Assembly (NCBI RefSeq): GCF_018035235.1 | Contig: NZ_WPCV01000002.1 | Coordinates: forward strand, 248,001 to 312,000 | DNA length: 64,000 bases | Direction of reading: 5' to 3' | Origin: Citrobacter sp. On2M | GTDB lineage: Bacteria; Pseudomonadota; Gammaproteobacteria; Enterobacterales; Enterobacteriaceae | Shown here: in pieces, positions 1 through 9,703 of the stretch | How the letters are laid out: the number at the start of each line of letters is the position of its first letter | Position numbering within the stretch: position 1 is the stretch's first letter | Program-made: the position numbers and the translations under genes | The notes under the pieces: model-generated | What the model was told of the DNA's origin: nothing | The model's input: only the letters and a program-made list of their open reading frames with translations | Database searches by the model: none

Positions 1-1160
1 ACCGCCAGGCCAGACGAGGAAGGGACCAGGAAGGAGAGCAACACTTCCAGCCAGTAGGTCACATTGATAAAAATGGTGGTGGACAGACCGGAGACTAAAT
101 TTTCGGCGCTGTGCAGAATGGTGTGGGTAATCATACCGTTATCCATCACCACGACGATACCGCGCGCAATGCCGATAATCAGCGCCACGCCGAGCAGATC
201 CCGCGCGCCGTCAATGAATGTGCTGGTGAAGCCCTCTTCACTCATACGGGCAATCACGCCGACGATAATCGCTGAGGCCAGAAAGACTGCGGATATTTCT
301 GCCATCCACCATCCGAGTACCGCGACGCCATAAATCATTACCGCAAAGGCGGCGGCGAATATCAGCAGGATCCACTTACGCGTAGCCGTGAATTCAAGGT
401 TAGCATTGCCGCGATTACCGAGAAAATGGGCGCGGTTTTCCTCCATTTTATCCGCCACAATCGACAACTCCGGGTGATTACGGACTTTGCGCGCATAACG
501 CATGACCCACACCACGCAGATAACATAGCCGATGACCAGCAGCAGAATGCGCATCAGCATTCCCTGCGTGAAAGGGATCCCGGCGGCGTTTGCGGCGATG
601 ACCGTCGCAAAAGGGTTGATGGTCGAACCGAGCGTGCCGATGCCTGCGCCGAGTAGCACGGTTGCAGCAGCAACCAGTGGATCAAAGCGCGCGGCCATCA
701 TGACCGGAACCAGCAATGTGTAGAATGGGAGTGATTCCTCCGCCATGCCGTAAATCGTGCCTCCGGCGGCGAAAAGCCCCATCAGAATGGGGATCATCCA
801 CTCTTCTTTTCCGTTCAGCCTGACCGTCACGCGTTCGATGCCGGCATCAATGGCGCCCGTTTTGTTTACCACGCCGAGAAACCCACCGATGATCAGGACA
901 AACAGCGCAACATCAATTGCGCCTGCGGTGTAGGTTTCGTGGTTATAAAGCCCGTCAATCGGTGCCAGCAGGACAGCGGTTATGCCTTGCGGATGCGCCT
1001 CTGTAGGGGCATAGGTACCGGCAACCGGCACTTCTTTGCCGAGGGTAGCATTCATCGCCATCTGGTATTTCCCTGCCGGGACAATCCAGGTCATAACGGC
1101 GACGAGCGCAATAAGAATAAACAGGATGGTATACGCGCTGGGAAATTTGAATTTGCCCAT
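1..1160 (-). CDS. YfcC-family membrane transporter of the arginine deiminase operon, partial (3' end outside window)
   Basis: The reading frame opens at an ATG at 1160, preceded by GGAG at a normal distance, and runs off the left edge, so only the first roughly 386 residues are visible. The protein is strongly hydrophobic with many predicted membrane segments; the first is around residues 7-26. It resembles the YfcC / anaerobic C4-dicarboxylate-carrier-like family. It lies 55 bases downstream of the catabolic carbamoyltransferase gene and on the same strand, so it is probably the last cistron of the arc operon. By context it may exchange arginine for ornithine, the job ArcD does elsewhere, but it is not of the classical ArcD family and the substrate is inferred. 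No frameshift is seen in the visible part. Confidence 0.75.
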   Translation of the reverse strand, partial: MGKFKFPSAYTILFILIALVAVMTWIVPAGKYQMAMNATLGKEVPVAGTYAPTEAHPQGITAVLLAPIDGLYNHETYTAGAIDVALFVLIIGGFLGVVNKTGAIDAGIERVTVRLNGKEEWMIPILMGLFAAGGTIYGMAEESLPFYTLLVPVMMAARFDPLVAAATVLLGAGIGTLGSTINPFATVIAANAAGIPFTQGMLMRILLLVIGYVICVVWVMRYARKVRNHPELSIVADKMEENRAHFLGNRGNANLEFTATRKWILLIFAAAFAVMIYGVAVLGWWMAEISAVFLASAIIVGVIARMSEEGFTSTFIDGARDLLGVALIIGIARGIVVVMDNGMITHTILHSAENLVSGLSTTIFINVTYWLEVLLSFLVPSSSGLA

Positions 1161-1215
1161 GATGTTCTCCGGATAGCTTGGGCATATGCCGCCAGGCGAC
1201 ACATGCCCGCAGGGG

Positions 1216-2220
1216 TTAGTCGCCGAGTGTCGCTACCATGACCGCTTTAATGGTATGCATCCGGTTTTCCGCTTCGTCGAAGACGATGGAATGTGCTGAC
1301 TCAAATACCTCTTCCGTGACTTCAAGCCCTTTCAGGCCGTAAGCCGCTTCGATTTCACGGCCCACCTTGGTGTGCTCATTATGGAAAGCGGGCAGGCAGT
1401 GCATGAATTTCACGTTAGGATTGCCGGTCGCATTGATGACCTGCTGGTTAATTTGATAAGGCGTCATCAGGCTGACGCGTTCTGCCCACGCTTCTTTAGG
1501 TTCGCCCATCGAAACCCAGACATCGGTGTAGAGAAAATCTACGTCGTATACCCCTTCCGCAACATCGTCCGTGAGCGTAATGCGTGCGCCTGTTACGCTG
1601 GCGATTTCGCGGCATTCGGCAACCAGCGCCTCGTCAGGCCAAAAGGACTTCGGCGCGACCAGACGAATATCCATCCCCATTTTCGCCGCGCCGACCATCA
1701 GTGAATTGCCCATGTTGTTGCGAGCGTCACCAAGATAAGCGAAGCTCAGTTCGGGTAAGGTTTTCCCTGGAGCGTGTTCAAGCATGGTCATCAGATCGGC
1801 AAGGATCTGCGTAGGGTGGAATTCATTCGTCAGCCCGTTCCAGACCGGCACGCCAGCAAATTCACCCAATTCTTCAACGATCTCCTGGCCGTAGCCGCGG
1901 TATTCGATGCCGTCATACATGCGACCCAGCACGCGAGCGGTATCTTTCATCGACTCTTTATGACCGATCTGCGAGCCGCTTGGACCGAGGTAGGTCACCT
2001 GTGCGCCCTGATCGAAAGCACCGACTTCAAAGGCGCAGCGGGTGCGCGTTGAGGTTTTTTCGAAGATCAGCGCAATATTTTTACCGACCAGCGTTTGCCT
2101 TTCGCGCCCGGCTTTTTTTGCCGTTTTTAACTCGATAGCCAGATCGATCAGGTACTGGATTTCCGTTGGGGTGTAGTCCAGCAGTTTGAGAAAATTGCGA
2201 TTTTTCAGGTTAACAGTCAT
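1216..2220 (-). CDS. arcB: Ornithine carbamoyltransferase, catabolic (arginine deiminase pathway)
   Basis: This 334-residue protein has all the signatures of the family: the carbamoyl-phosphate motif STRTR at residues 57-61, HPTQ at 135-138 and HCLP at 274-277. The enzyme interconverts citrulline plus phosphate and ornithine plus carbamoyl phosphate in the cytoplasm. It sits between the carbamate kinase gene (21 bases upstream) and the transporter gene, and downstream of arginine deiminase, so the catabolic direction is inferred from its neighbours. A second paralogue, argI, lies at 5614-6618 with ARG boxes; this copy has none that I can see. The symbol arcB reflects context; annotation pipelines may name it argF or argI. 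Confidence 0.9.
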   Translation of the reverse strand: MTVNLKNRNFLKLLDYTPTEIQYLIDLAIELKTAKKAGRERQTLVGKNIALIFEKTSTRTRCAFEVGAFDQGAQVTYLGPSGSQIGHKESMKDTARVLGRMYDGIEYRGYGQEIVEELGEFAGVPVWNGLTNEFHPTQILADLMTMLEHAPGKTLPELSFAYLGDARNNMGNSLMVGAAKMGMDIRLVAPKSFWPDEALVAECREIASVTGARITLTDDVAEGVYDVDFLYTDVWVSMGEPKEAWAERVSLMTPYQINQQVINATGNPNVKFMHCLPAFHNEHTKVGREIEAAYGLKGLEVTEEVFESAHSIVFDEAENRMHTIKAVMVATLGD

Positions 2221-2241
2221 GAAAATATCCTTAATGTTGGG

Positions 2242-3168
2242 TTATGCGTTGGCGGCTTCCAGGCGAATCAAGGTGCCTTTGTCACCGGCGAGAATGGCCG
2301 GGCCGTCGGCCAGTGAGCCGATGCCTGCAATTCCGTGGCAGTGAGAGACAAATTCCGCGCAGGCGGTGACTTTAGGGCCCATTGAACCGGCGTCGAATTG
2401 CATTTCACCGAGCAGTTCCGGCGTCACCTGGGCCAGCGGGCGCTGGGTAGGTTTGCCCCAGTCGAGATATACGGCGTCGGCATCAGTGAGGATCAACAAC
2501 GCATCGGCATGGAGTTGGCGGGCGAGCAGGGCGGCGGAGAGATCCTTGTCGATCACCGCTTCAATGCCGTGGAAGCCATCGGCTTTTTCCACCACCGGTA
2601 CGCCGCCGCCGCCGTTGCAAATCACCAGATGATCGCGGGCGATCAGTGTGCGAATGGCGTCGCTTTCAACGATGCGTTTGGGCTGTGGAGAGGGCACAAC
2701 GCGACGGAATGTTTTGCCATCGGCTTTGAAAATCCAGCCCTTTTCCGCGTGTAGCGTTTTAGCCTGTGCATCGTCGTAAATCGGTCCGATATATTTGGTC
2801 GGATTGCTGAAAGCCAGATCGTGGGCATCGACTTCAACCTGAGTCAGCAGGACGCTAATTTCACGTTGTGGCAGTTGGTTTTTCAGCGCTTGTTGCAGCA
2901 TATAGCCAATCATTCCCTGACTTTCCGCGCCGAGAATGTCGAGCGGATAAGGGGTGACACGGTCATAAGCGCTGTTTTGCAACGCCAAAAGTCCAACCTG
3001 TGGGCCATTGCCGTGCACCAGAATCACACGCCATTGCTGCGTGAGTTGAGCGATAGTTCTTGCTGCCAGCTCAATGTTCTTGCGCTGGATGTCAGCTTCC
3101 AGCGGCTCTCCGCGTTTGAGCAGCGCATTGCCGCCCAACGCCACAACCAGGGTAGGTTTGTTTTCCAT
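2242..3168 (-). CDS. arcC: Carbamate kinase
   Basis: This 308-residue protein begins with the VVALGGNALL motif typical of carbamate kinases and contains the conserved VHGNGPQVG segment near residue 52. It makes ATP from ADP and carbamoyl phosphate, releasing ammonia and carbon dioxide, the energy-yielding step of the arginine deiminase pathway. Only 9 bases separate it from arcA upstream and 21 from the carbamoyltransferase downstream, so the genes are surely cotranscribed. Its length is normal for the family and no defect is seen. Confidence 0.93.
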   Translation of the reverse strand: MENKPTLVVALGGNALLKRGEPLEADIQRKNIELAARTIAQLTQQWRVILVHGNGPQVGLLALQNSAYDRVTPYPLDILGAESQGMIGYMLQQALKNQLPQREISVLLTQVEVDAHDLAFSNPTKYIGPIYDDAQAKTLHAEKGWIFKADGKTFRRVVPSPQPKRIVESDAIRTLIARDHLVICNGGGGVPVVEKADGFHGIEAVIDKDLSAALLARQLHADALLILTDADAVYLDWGKPTQRPLAQVTPELLGEMQFDAGSMGPKVTACAEFVSHCHGIAGIGSLADGPAILAGDKGTLIRLEAANA

Positions 3169-3177
3169 AACGTCTCC

Positions 3178-4401
3178 TTAAATACCGTCGCGTTCCAGCG
3201 GGCAACTCATGCAGCGCGCACCGCCGCGCCCGCGTCCCAGTTCGTCGCCAGGAATGGGTAAAACGGTGATACCGGCTTTGTCGTATTTCTCGTTGGTCCA
3301 GATGTTGCGCTCGTAGCCCACCACCACGCCGGGGCGCAGCGTCAGGACGTTGTTGGCGTCGTTCCACTGTTCGCGTTCAGCTTCGAAGGCGTCACCCCCG
3401 GTGGTGATAAGCGTTATTTGGTCGAGACCCAGCGCTTTTTCGAGGGCGTGTACCAGCGTACTTTCCTGGGTACGTTTCAGGCCGCCGCGCCCGTCTGGCG
3501 TCAGGGTCCAGCACTGGACATCCGGGCGCACTACTTCCGGATAGACGGAAAAGGTATCGATATCGATGTGGGTCATGACGGTATCGAGGTGCATACAAGA
3601 GCGATGTTTCGGCAATTCGACCGCGATGACGCGTTCAGCCTGGCGATGCCTGAACAGCGACTGGGCAAGGAACTCAATACCCTGCGGCGTGGTACGTTCC
3701 GACATACCGATGAGTACCGCGCCGCGACCAATGACCAGCACATCGCCACCTTCTAAAGTGGCGTGGTCGTAATTAATATTTTCATCGCCGAAATATTTAA
3801 TAAATTCACCATCGGAAAATTGTGGATGCCAACGGTAAATTGCTCGCAGGTTATTGGTTTCCCGCTGGCGTGCGGTTTTTGCCATCGGGTTAATGGATAC
3901 ACCGTTATATATCCAGCAGGAGGTATCGCGAGTAAATAAGTGGTTTGGTAATGGCTTCATAATAAAGTCATTAATATCGTGTGTATCGACCACCATATTT
4001 TTTATTGAGGCAGGAATTTCCCCGTAGGTCAGCCCACCGCTTAAATGCCGGGCGAGCTCCCGGTGCTGCATATCTGCAAGCCATGCGCGAATATCAGCAG
4101 CGAAAGCGGGGCCAAGGCGATAATCAGAGATTTGTGTCTCCAGTAGCCAGCCTTTGGCATCTGGGATATCTAAGGTTTGTGTCAATAAATCAGTGAGTAG
4201 CAGAACCTCAATCCCTTGCTGACGTAACGTGTTGGCGAAAATGTCATGCTCTTCTCCTGCACGTTCTACCGAAAGAACATCATCAAAAAGCAGTTCCTGG
4301 CAATTTGATGGCGTCAGCCTTTTTAAACTGAGATTAGGGCGATGTAGCATTACGCTACGTAATTGACCGATTTCAGACCCGACATAATGCTTTTCCATCA
4401 T
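3178..4401 (-). CDS. arcA: Arginine deiminase
   Basis: This protein of about 406 residues hydrolyses arginine to citrulline and ammonia, the first step of the pathway. Visible family motifs are FTRDTS in the N-terminal half, the EGGD segment, [10 protein letters not shown], and the C-terminal [10 protein letters not shown], whose first cysteine (about residue 397) is the expected catalytic nucleophile. Two ATG codons stand in tandem at 4401 and 4398. The AAAGGA Shine-Dalgarno lies only about 4 bases from the first but 7 from the second, so 4398 is the likelier start. It is the first gene of a minus-strand operon that continues with arcC, the carbamoyltransferase and the transporter. Its upstream gap is long, A+T-rich and holds a CRP-like site. 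Confidence 0.93.
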   Translation of the reverse strand: MMEKHYVGSEIGQLRSVMLHRPNLSLKRLTPSNCQELLFDDVLSVERAGEEHDIFANTLRQQGIEVLLLTDLLTQTLDIPDAKGWLLETQISDYRLGPAFAADIRAWLADMQHRELARHLSGGLTYGEIPASIKNMVVDTHDINDFIMKPLPNHLFTRDTSCWIYNGVSINPMAKTARQRETNNLRAIYRWHPQFSDGEFIKYFGDENINYDHATLEGGDVLVIGRGAVLIGMSERTTPQGIEFLAQSLFRHRQAERVIAVELPKHRSCMHLDTVMTHIDIDTFSVYPEVVRPDVQCWTLTPDGRGGLKRTQESTLVHALEKALGLDQITLITTGGDAFEAEREQWNDANNVLTLRPGVVVGYERNIWTNEKYDKAGITVLPIPGDELGRGRGGARCMSCPLERDGI

Positions 4402-5523
<1,122 letters not shown>

Positions 5524-5527
5524 CGGA

Positions 5528-5607
5528 CGCCAGGCCTGATGAGCGTAGCGCTATCAGGCACAACGGCGCAGATTGCCGGGTGTGGCGGAGCCTTACCCGG
5601 CCTACAA
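5528..5607. repeat. REP/BIME element between tabA and argI
   Basis: Two REP-like units face each other here: one with GCCTGATGAGCG...GCTATCAGGC and one with GCCGGGTG...TTACCCGGC followed by CTACAAA. This is the usual enterobacterial bacterial interspersed mosaic element placed between convergent gene ends, where it can protect mRNA 3' ends and bind gyrase or IHF. The role here is by analogy. Confidence 0.8.
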
Positions 5608-5613
5608 ACATCA

Positions 5614-6618
5614 TTATTTTGCGAGCGTTGCGACCATCACCGCTTTGATGGTGTGCATCCGGTTTTCTGCCTGATCAAATACGATGCTGGCGGGTGATTC
5701 AAAGACATCGTCGGTCACTTCTATACCGCCGTGCAGTCCGTACTCTTGCGCCATGTGTTTGCCAAGTGTGGTTTGATCGTCATGGAACGCCGGCAGGCAG
5801 TGCAGGAATTTCACCTGCGGATTACCAGTCAACGCCATCATTGCGCTATTAACCTGATACTTACGCAGCAGCGCAATACGTTCGGCCCATTTCTCTTTCG
5901 CTTCGCCCATTGATACCCAGACGTCGGTATAGATAAAGTCTGCACCTTTCACGCCCGCGGCGATATCTTCGGTCAGCGTAATATTGCCGCCGTTTTTCTG
6001 TGCCAGCGCTTTGCACTCCGCAACCAGGCTTTCTTCCGGCCAGCAGGCTCGCGGCGCGACCAGGCGCAGATCCAGCCCGGTTAACGCGGCGGCTTCCAGC
6101 ATGGAGTTACCCATATTGTTACGTGCATCGCCTGAATAAACCAGCGTCATTTCATTGAGCGCTTTACCTGGCAGGTGTTCCTGCATCGTGAGCAAATCTG
6201 CCAGCAACTGGGTAGGGTGAAATTCGTTAGTTAATCCGTTCCATACCGGAACTCCGGCGTATTCCGCAAGCGTCTCGACAATTTCCTGGCCATGGCCCCG
6301 ATACTGAATACCGTCGTACATACGACCGAGCACGCGGGCGGTGTCTTTGATCGACTCTTTATGACCAATCTGGCTGCCGCTTGGCCCGAGATACGTTACG
6401 CGCGCGCCCTGATCGTATGCGGCAACTTCGAAAGAGCAACGGGTACGGGTTGAGTCTTTTTCGAAGATGAGCGCGATGTTTTTACCGGTGAGTTTAGCGA
6501 CCTCTGTGCCGTTTTTTTTATCCGCCTTGAGCTGCGCGGCGAGCTGGAGCAGTGACGTCAGTTCAGCAGAGGTGAAATCAAGCAGTTTCAAAAAATGTTT
6601 CTGATAAAAGGTAGACAT
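5614..6618 (-). CDS. argI: Ornithine carbamoyltransferase, biosynthetic
   Basis: This 334-residue enzyme makes citrulline from ornithine and carbamoyl phosphate in arginine biosynthesis. STRTR (56-60), HPTQ (134-137) and HCLP (273-276) are all intact. It is clearly a paralogue of the catabolic copy at 1216-2220 but differs throughout, so this is not an assembly duplicate. The position next to rraB is the argI position of E. coli. Two tandem ARG boxes in the promoter show ArgR repression, which marks this copy as the biosynthetic one. Confidence 0.95.
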   Translation of the reverse strand: MSTFYQKHFLKLLDFTSAELTSLLQLAAQLKADKKNGTEVAKLTGKNIALIFEKDSTRTRCSFEVAAYDQGARVTYLGPSGSQIGHKESIKDTARVLGRMYDGIQYRGHGQEIVETLAEYAGVPVWNGLTNEFHPTQLLADLLTMQEHLPGKALNEMTLVYSGDARNNMGNSMLEAAALTGLDLRLVAPRACWPEESLVAECKALAQKNGGNITLTEDIAAGVKGADFIYTDVWVSMGEAKEKWAERIALLRKYQVNSAMMALTGNPQVKFLHCLPAFHDDQTTLGKHMAQEYGLHGGIEVTDDVFESPASIVFDQAENRMHTIKAVMVATLAK

Positions 6619-6645
6619 AGTTCCCTCACATGGCTTAGGCCATTT

Positions 6646-6684
6646 ATTGAATTAAAATTCAATTTATATGGATGTTTATTCATT
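6646..6684. promoter_or_regulatory. Tandem ARG boxes (ArgR operators) of argI
   Basis: Box 1 at 6646-6663 is a perfect palindrome, ATTGAATTAAAATTCAAT. Box 2 at 6667-6684, TATGGATGTTTATTCATT, is an imperfect copy. The 3-base spacing is the classical arrangement for hexameric ArgR. The boxes lie 28-66 bases upstream of the argI start, overlapping its promoter. Confidence 0.9.
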
Positions 6685-6781
6685 TGCAACCTTGTTTAAC
6701 AAATCTTTCCTGGAAAGGTGGAGGCAATGACAGCGGTATGTGACAATAAGAGTATCGGCAGGACATTATGAGGAACGAGCC

Positions 6782-7207
6782 ATGGCAAACCCGGAACTAC
6801 TGGAAGAACAGCGTGAAGAAACGCGCTTGATTATTGAAGAGTTACTCGAAGATGGCAGCGATCCAGACGCGCTGTACACCATCGAGCATCACCTTTCTGC
6901 GGATGACTTTGAAACCCTGGAAAAAGCGGCAGTAGAAGCTTTCAAGCTGGGCTATGAAGTGACCGAGCCGGAAGAGCTGGAAGTGGAAGAAGGTGACACG
7001 GTTATTTGCTGTGACATTCTGAGCGAATGCGCTCTGAATGCCGAGTTGATCGACGCTCAGGTTGAGCAACTGATGAACCTGGCTGAGAAATATGATGTGG
7101 AATACGACGGTTGGGGCACCTATTTCGAAGACCCAAACGGCGAAGAAGGTGAAGACGGCGACGATGAAGACCTCGTCGACGAAGATGATGACGGCGTGCG
7201 TCACTAA
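6782..7207 (+). CDS. rraB: Ribonuclease E inhibitor protein RraB
   Basis: The 141-residue acidic protein matches RraB (YjgD), which binds RNase E and changes which transcripts the degradosome cuts. An in-frame ATG exists upstream at 6740, but the family begins at MANPE, and this ATG at 6782 has AGGA 7 bases ahead, so 6782 is chosen. The C-terminus is a run of Asp, Glu and Gly residues ending in DDDGVRH, as in E. coli. miaE follows after 51 bases. Confidence 0.93.
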   Translation: MANPELLEEQREETRLIIEELLEDGSDPDALYTIEHHLSADDFETLEKAAVEAFKLGYEVTEPEELEVEEGDTVICCDILSECALNAELIDAQVEQLMNLAEKYDVEYDGWGTYFEDPNGEEGEDGDDEDLVDEDDDGVRH

Positions 7208-7219
7208 GTCATCTGCTGA

Positions 7220-7245
7220 CCTACGGTGGCGTATGCTGCCGTAGG
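7220..7245 (+). other. Hairpin between rraB and miaE
   Basis: CCTACGG (7220-7226) and CCGTAGG (7239-7245) form a perfect 7-bp stem. It ends only a few bases before the AAGGA Shine-Dalgarno of miaE. There is no U-tract, so it is more likely an mRNA processing or translation-modulating structure than a terminator; function is inferred. Confidence 0.4.
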
Positions 7246-7258
7246 CCAAGGACAACGT

Positions 7259-8017
7259 ATGGATTACCTGCAAATACTCTCCCCGATCCACAACTTCCTG
7301 CACTGTAAAACGCCCCAGGCCTGGCTTGATAAAGCGCGAGACCCGGCGAATCTCCCTCTGTTACTGACCGATCACCTCGTCTGCGAGCTGAAAGCGGCGC
7401 AAACGGCTATGCTGCTGGTGCGTAAGTATGTCGCAGATAAACAGGGATCGCAGGCGCTGCTGGACTGGCTGAAACCCTATGAGGCGTATGCTTTCAGGGA
7501 TGGGGATGAACCGGATTTTATCGCACTGAATAAACAGATTAGCAAAAGTGTGATGCCGCAAACTGACGACCCGTGGGGACGCAAGCTTATCGACAGCATG
7601 GTTTTGCTGATCAAAGAAGAACTTCACCACTTCTGGCAGGTGCGTGAGATGATGATGAGCCGCAATATTCCCTACGTCAAAATCACCGCCAGCCGTTATG
7701 CCAAAGGCATGCTCAAAGAGGTGCGAACCCACGAGCCATTAACGCTAATCGATAAGCTGATTTGCGGGGCTTACATTGAAGCACGTTCTTGTGAACGGTT
7801 CGCCGCGCTGGCGCCGTATCTGGATGACGATTTACAGTCATTTTATCTGTCACTGCTGCGTTCTGAAGCGCGGCACTATCAGGATTATCTGGCGCTGGCG
7901 CAGCAGGTTTCTGCTGACGATATCAGTAGCCGGGTGCGGTTCTTTGGCGAAGTAGAAGCCGCGTTGATTACCTCTCCCGACGATGAATTCCGTTTTCACA
8001 GCGGGGTGCCCGCTTAG
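7259..8017 (+). CDS. miaE: tRNA 2-methylthio-N6-isopentenyl adenosine-37 hydroxylase
   Basis: This 252-residue non-haem di-iron monooxygenase hydroxylates the isopentenyl group of ms2i6A37 in tRNAs that read codons starting with U. Glutamate/histidine motifs expected for the di-iron centre are visible, for example KEELHHFWQ and EARHYQDY. MiaE is present in Salmonella and Citrobacter but absent from E. coli K-12, where rraB is followed by other genes. The start at 7259 has AAGGA 6 bases upstream; an upstream in-frame ATG at 7226 lacks one and would lie in the hairpin. Confidence 0.93.
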   Translation: MDYLQILSPIHNFLHCKTPQAWLDKARDPANLPLLLTDHLVCELKAAQTAMLLVRKYVADKQGSQALLDWLKPYEAYAFRDGDEPDFIALNKQISKSVMPQTDDPWGRKLIDSMVLLIKEELHHFWQVREMMMSRNIPYVKITASRYAKGMLKEVRTHEPLTLIDKLICGAYIEARSCERFAALAPYLDDDLQSFYLSLLRSEARHYQDYLALAQQVSADDISSRVRFFGEVEAALITSPDDEFRFHSGVPA

Positions 8018-8030
8018 CCTCCTTCTCTGA

Positions 8031-8057
8031 CGCGCGGCAGACATTGCCGCGCGATTT
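8031..8057 (+). terminator. Probable terminator after miaE
   Basis: CGCGCGGCA and TGCCGCGCG form a 9-bp stem around a 5-base loop, followed by a short ATTT. The stem is strong but the U-tract is weak. Confidence 0.5.
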
Positions 8058-8182
8058 AACCCTTCCTGTTGCTGTTAACAAAATCTGGTGGCTGGCAATC
8101 GCTCACTGCTGCCGTAATAATCAAAACGCGCGAAGGGGAAATATATCCCCAGAACAGAGACGATTTGGCATAAGGATGGTTA

Positions 8183-9013
8183 ATGAACTGGACACACGTA
8201 TTGTTGGCGGGGTATATCGGGGCGGTGATTGCTATCGTCATCGGCATGTTTCGCAAAAAAGGCTGGCTGGGCAAGCTCTCCGGCGCGGTGGTTTTTGTGG
8301 TGGCAATTGTCGCGTGGAATCTGTTTGATGTGCACTACCTGATCCCGCGGGAAAGCCCGAATTATGGGCTGACGGATGCGCAGAAATTTGAAAACGCGAT
8401 GCTGTCCATGCCCGTTTATCAGGTGCTTAAGGAGCAGGAGCCTGCGCTGTGGCAGAACATCCTCACCCAGGCAACGCAGCTGAAAGAGGCGGGGAAAAGC
8501 GAGCAACAGATTATCGACGCTATTCAGCCGCAGATCCTGCAGGTACAGATGGCGCGTTTGCAGCAGGCGCCTGATGCCAATGTGATCGAGTATATGAAGA
8601 TTAATCTCGAGCAGATTTCCGCGGTGGCAAAAGTGGGCAATGACGAATGTTTTCGCTTTTTGTTCCCGGCGGTGAAAGGTGGGATTAACCCAGTGCGTAT
8701 TATTCCGCGTGAGATCATGGATCGTCGTATGGCGAGTGATATGAGCATGATGTATGCCTCACATGGCCCAAAAAAACATACGGTCACGGCAGAAGAAAAA
8801 CAGCTGGCGCTTCAGGATCTGCAATCCATCAGCCCGGGTCTGGTACAGCGCTTTGGACCGGATATCCAAATCATGGCCGATCCGAGTAAAGGCGTGGGCA
8901 AAGAGAAAGTCGTCTGTGAAATGGTGCAAGATTTATGGTCACAGGTGCTGAAGCTGCCAACCGCGCGCGCGGCCGGCGTTATTCGGCTGATGCTCTCAGC
9001 CGAAATGCAGTAA
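8183..9013 (+). CDS. Conserved membrane-anchored protein of unknown function
   Basis: I do not recognise a family with a known function. The 276-residue protein has two hydrophobic N-terminal segments (about residues 5-22 and 30-50) and then a long soluble region with predicted helices and few charged clusters. Homologues occur at this place in Salmonella-type genomes, where old annotations called them a topoisomerase; nothing in the sequence supports that. The start has AAGGA 8 bases upstream. It ends at a shared terminator with convergent yjgM and appears to be a single-gene unit. Confidence 0.75.
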   Translation: MNWTHVLLAGYIGAVIAIVIGMFRKKGWLGKLSGAVVFVVAIVAWNLFDVHYLIPRESPNYGLTDAQKFENAMLSMPVYQVLKEQEPALWQNILTQATQLKEAGKSEQQIIDAIQPQILQVQMARLQQAPDANVIEYMKINLEQISAVAKVGNDECFRFLFPAVKGGINPVRIIPREIMDRRMASDMSMMYASHGPKKHTVTAEEKQLALQDLQSISPGLVQRFGPDIQIMADPSKGVGKEKVVCEMVQDLWSQVLKLPTARAAGVIRLMLSAEMQ

Positions 9014-9022
9014 CGTAACCAG

Positions 9023-9053
9023 AGCCCCTCGGCGTGAGGTCAGAGGGGCTTTA
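9023..9053. terminator. Terminator between the unknown membrane protein gene and yjgM
   Basis: AGCCCCTC (9023-9030) pairs with GAGGGGCT (9043-9050), followed by TTTAAC on the plus strand. The right arm lies inside the last codons of yjgM, so the terminator overlaps that coding region. Confidence 0.6.
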
Positions 9054-9543
9054 ACATCCGCACTTCACAATCTACATGTCCGGTACAGCCGAGCGCTTCG
9101 CTGATATGCTTAAACCCTAAATGTTCATACAGGCGGATAGCCTCGGTCAGAAATGCCGTCGTTTCAAGATAACACTGCTTAAAACCCTGCTCGCGGGCAT
9201 GGTCAAGCGCCATCAGCGCCAGCTTTTTCGCCAGCCCCTGACCGCGTGCGCTTGGGAGGAAGTACATCTTTTGCAGTTCGCAAATGTCCGGTTCGCTACA
9301 CCCTAATGGCGCAACGCCGCCGCCGCCCACGACTTCACCATTTTGCTCAACCACCCAGTAGGCTGCGCCCGGCTGGCTGTAAACCTGAAACAGCTCGTCC
9401 AGATTGGGATCGGCAACGGTATAGCCTTTATCGGCGGTCAGGCCGTATTCGGCGGAAACCTGACGGATAACGTGGGCAATAGCGGCGTTGTCGTCGGCGG
9501 TAATGCGGCGCAGCGTCGTTGAGACAGGTGTGATAACACTCAT
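9040..9543 (-). CDS. yjgM: GNAT-family N-acetyltransferase YjgM
   Basis: The 167-residue protein has the GNAT fold. The acetyl-CoA loop is near [14 protein letters not shown], following LQKMYF, and the substrate-side motif is [14 protein letters not shown]. Its length and sequence match E. coli YjgM, an acetyltransferase for which O-acetylserine has been suggested as a substrate. The open frame extends upstream to 9735 into valS, but homology and position favour the ATG at 9543. It is separated from valS by a strong terminator, so it has its own promoter. Confidence 0.85.
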   Translation of the reverse strand: MSVITPVSTTLRRITADDNAAIAHVIRQVSAEYGLTADKGYTVADPNLDELFQVYSQPGAAYWVVEQNGEVVGGGGVAPLGCSEPDICELQKMYFLPSARGQGLAKKLALMALDHAREQGFKQCYLETTAFLTEAIRLYEHLGFKHISEALGCTGHVDCEVRMLKPL

Positions 9544-9623
9544 AGCGAACTCATGACATAAAAGTGAGACATATGCAGTTAATAACACTGCGGTGAGGGG
9601 AAGTGCAAGCGAGGATAATTCAA

Positions 9624-9659
9624 GAAAAAGCCTCTGCGCGGGTGCGTCAGAGGCTTTTA
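9624..9659 (-). terminator. Rho-independent terminator of valS
   Basis: On the minus strand GCCTCTG, a 11-base loop, CAGAGGC and then TTTTTCTTG form a canonical terminator immediately after valS. On the plus strand the tract TTTTAT makes it partly bidirectional. Confidence 0.85.
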
Positions 9660-9703
9660 TCGTCTGCGGTGCCGGATACGCTACGCTTATCCTGCAAACA
9701 ATT

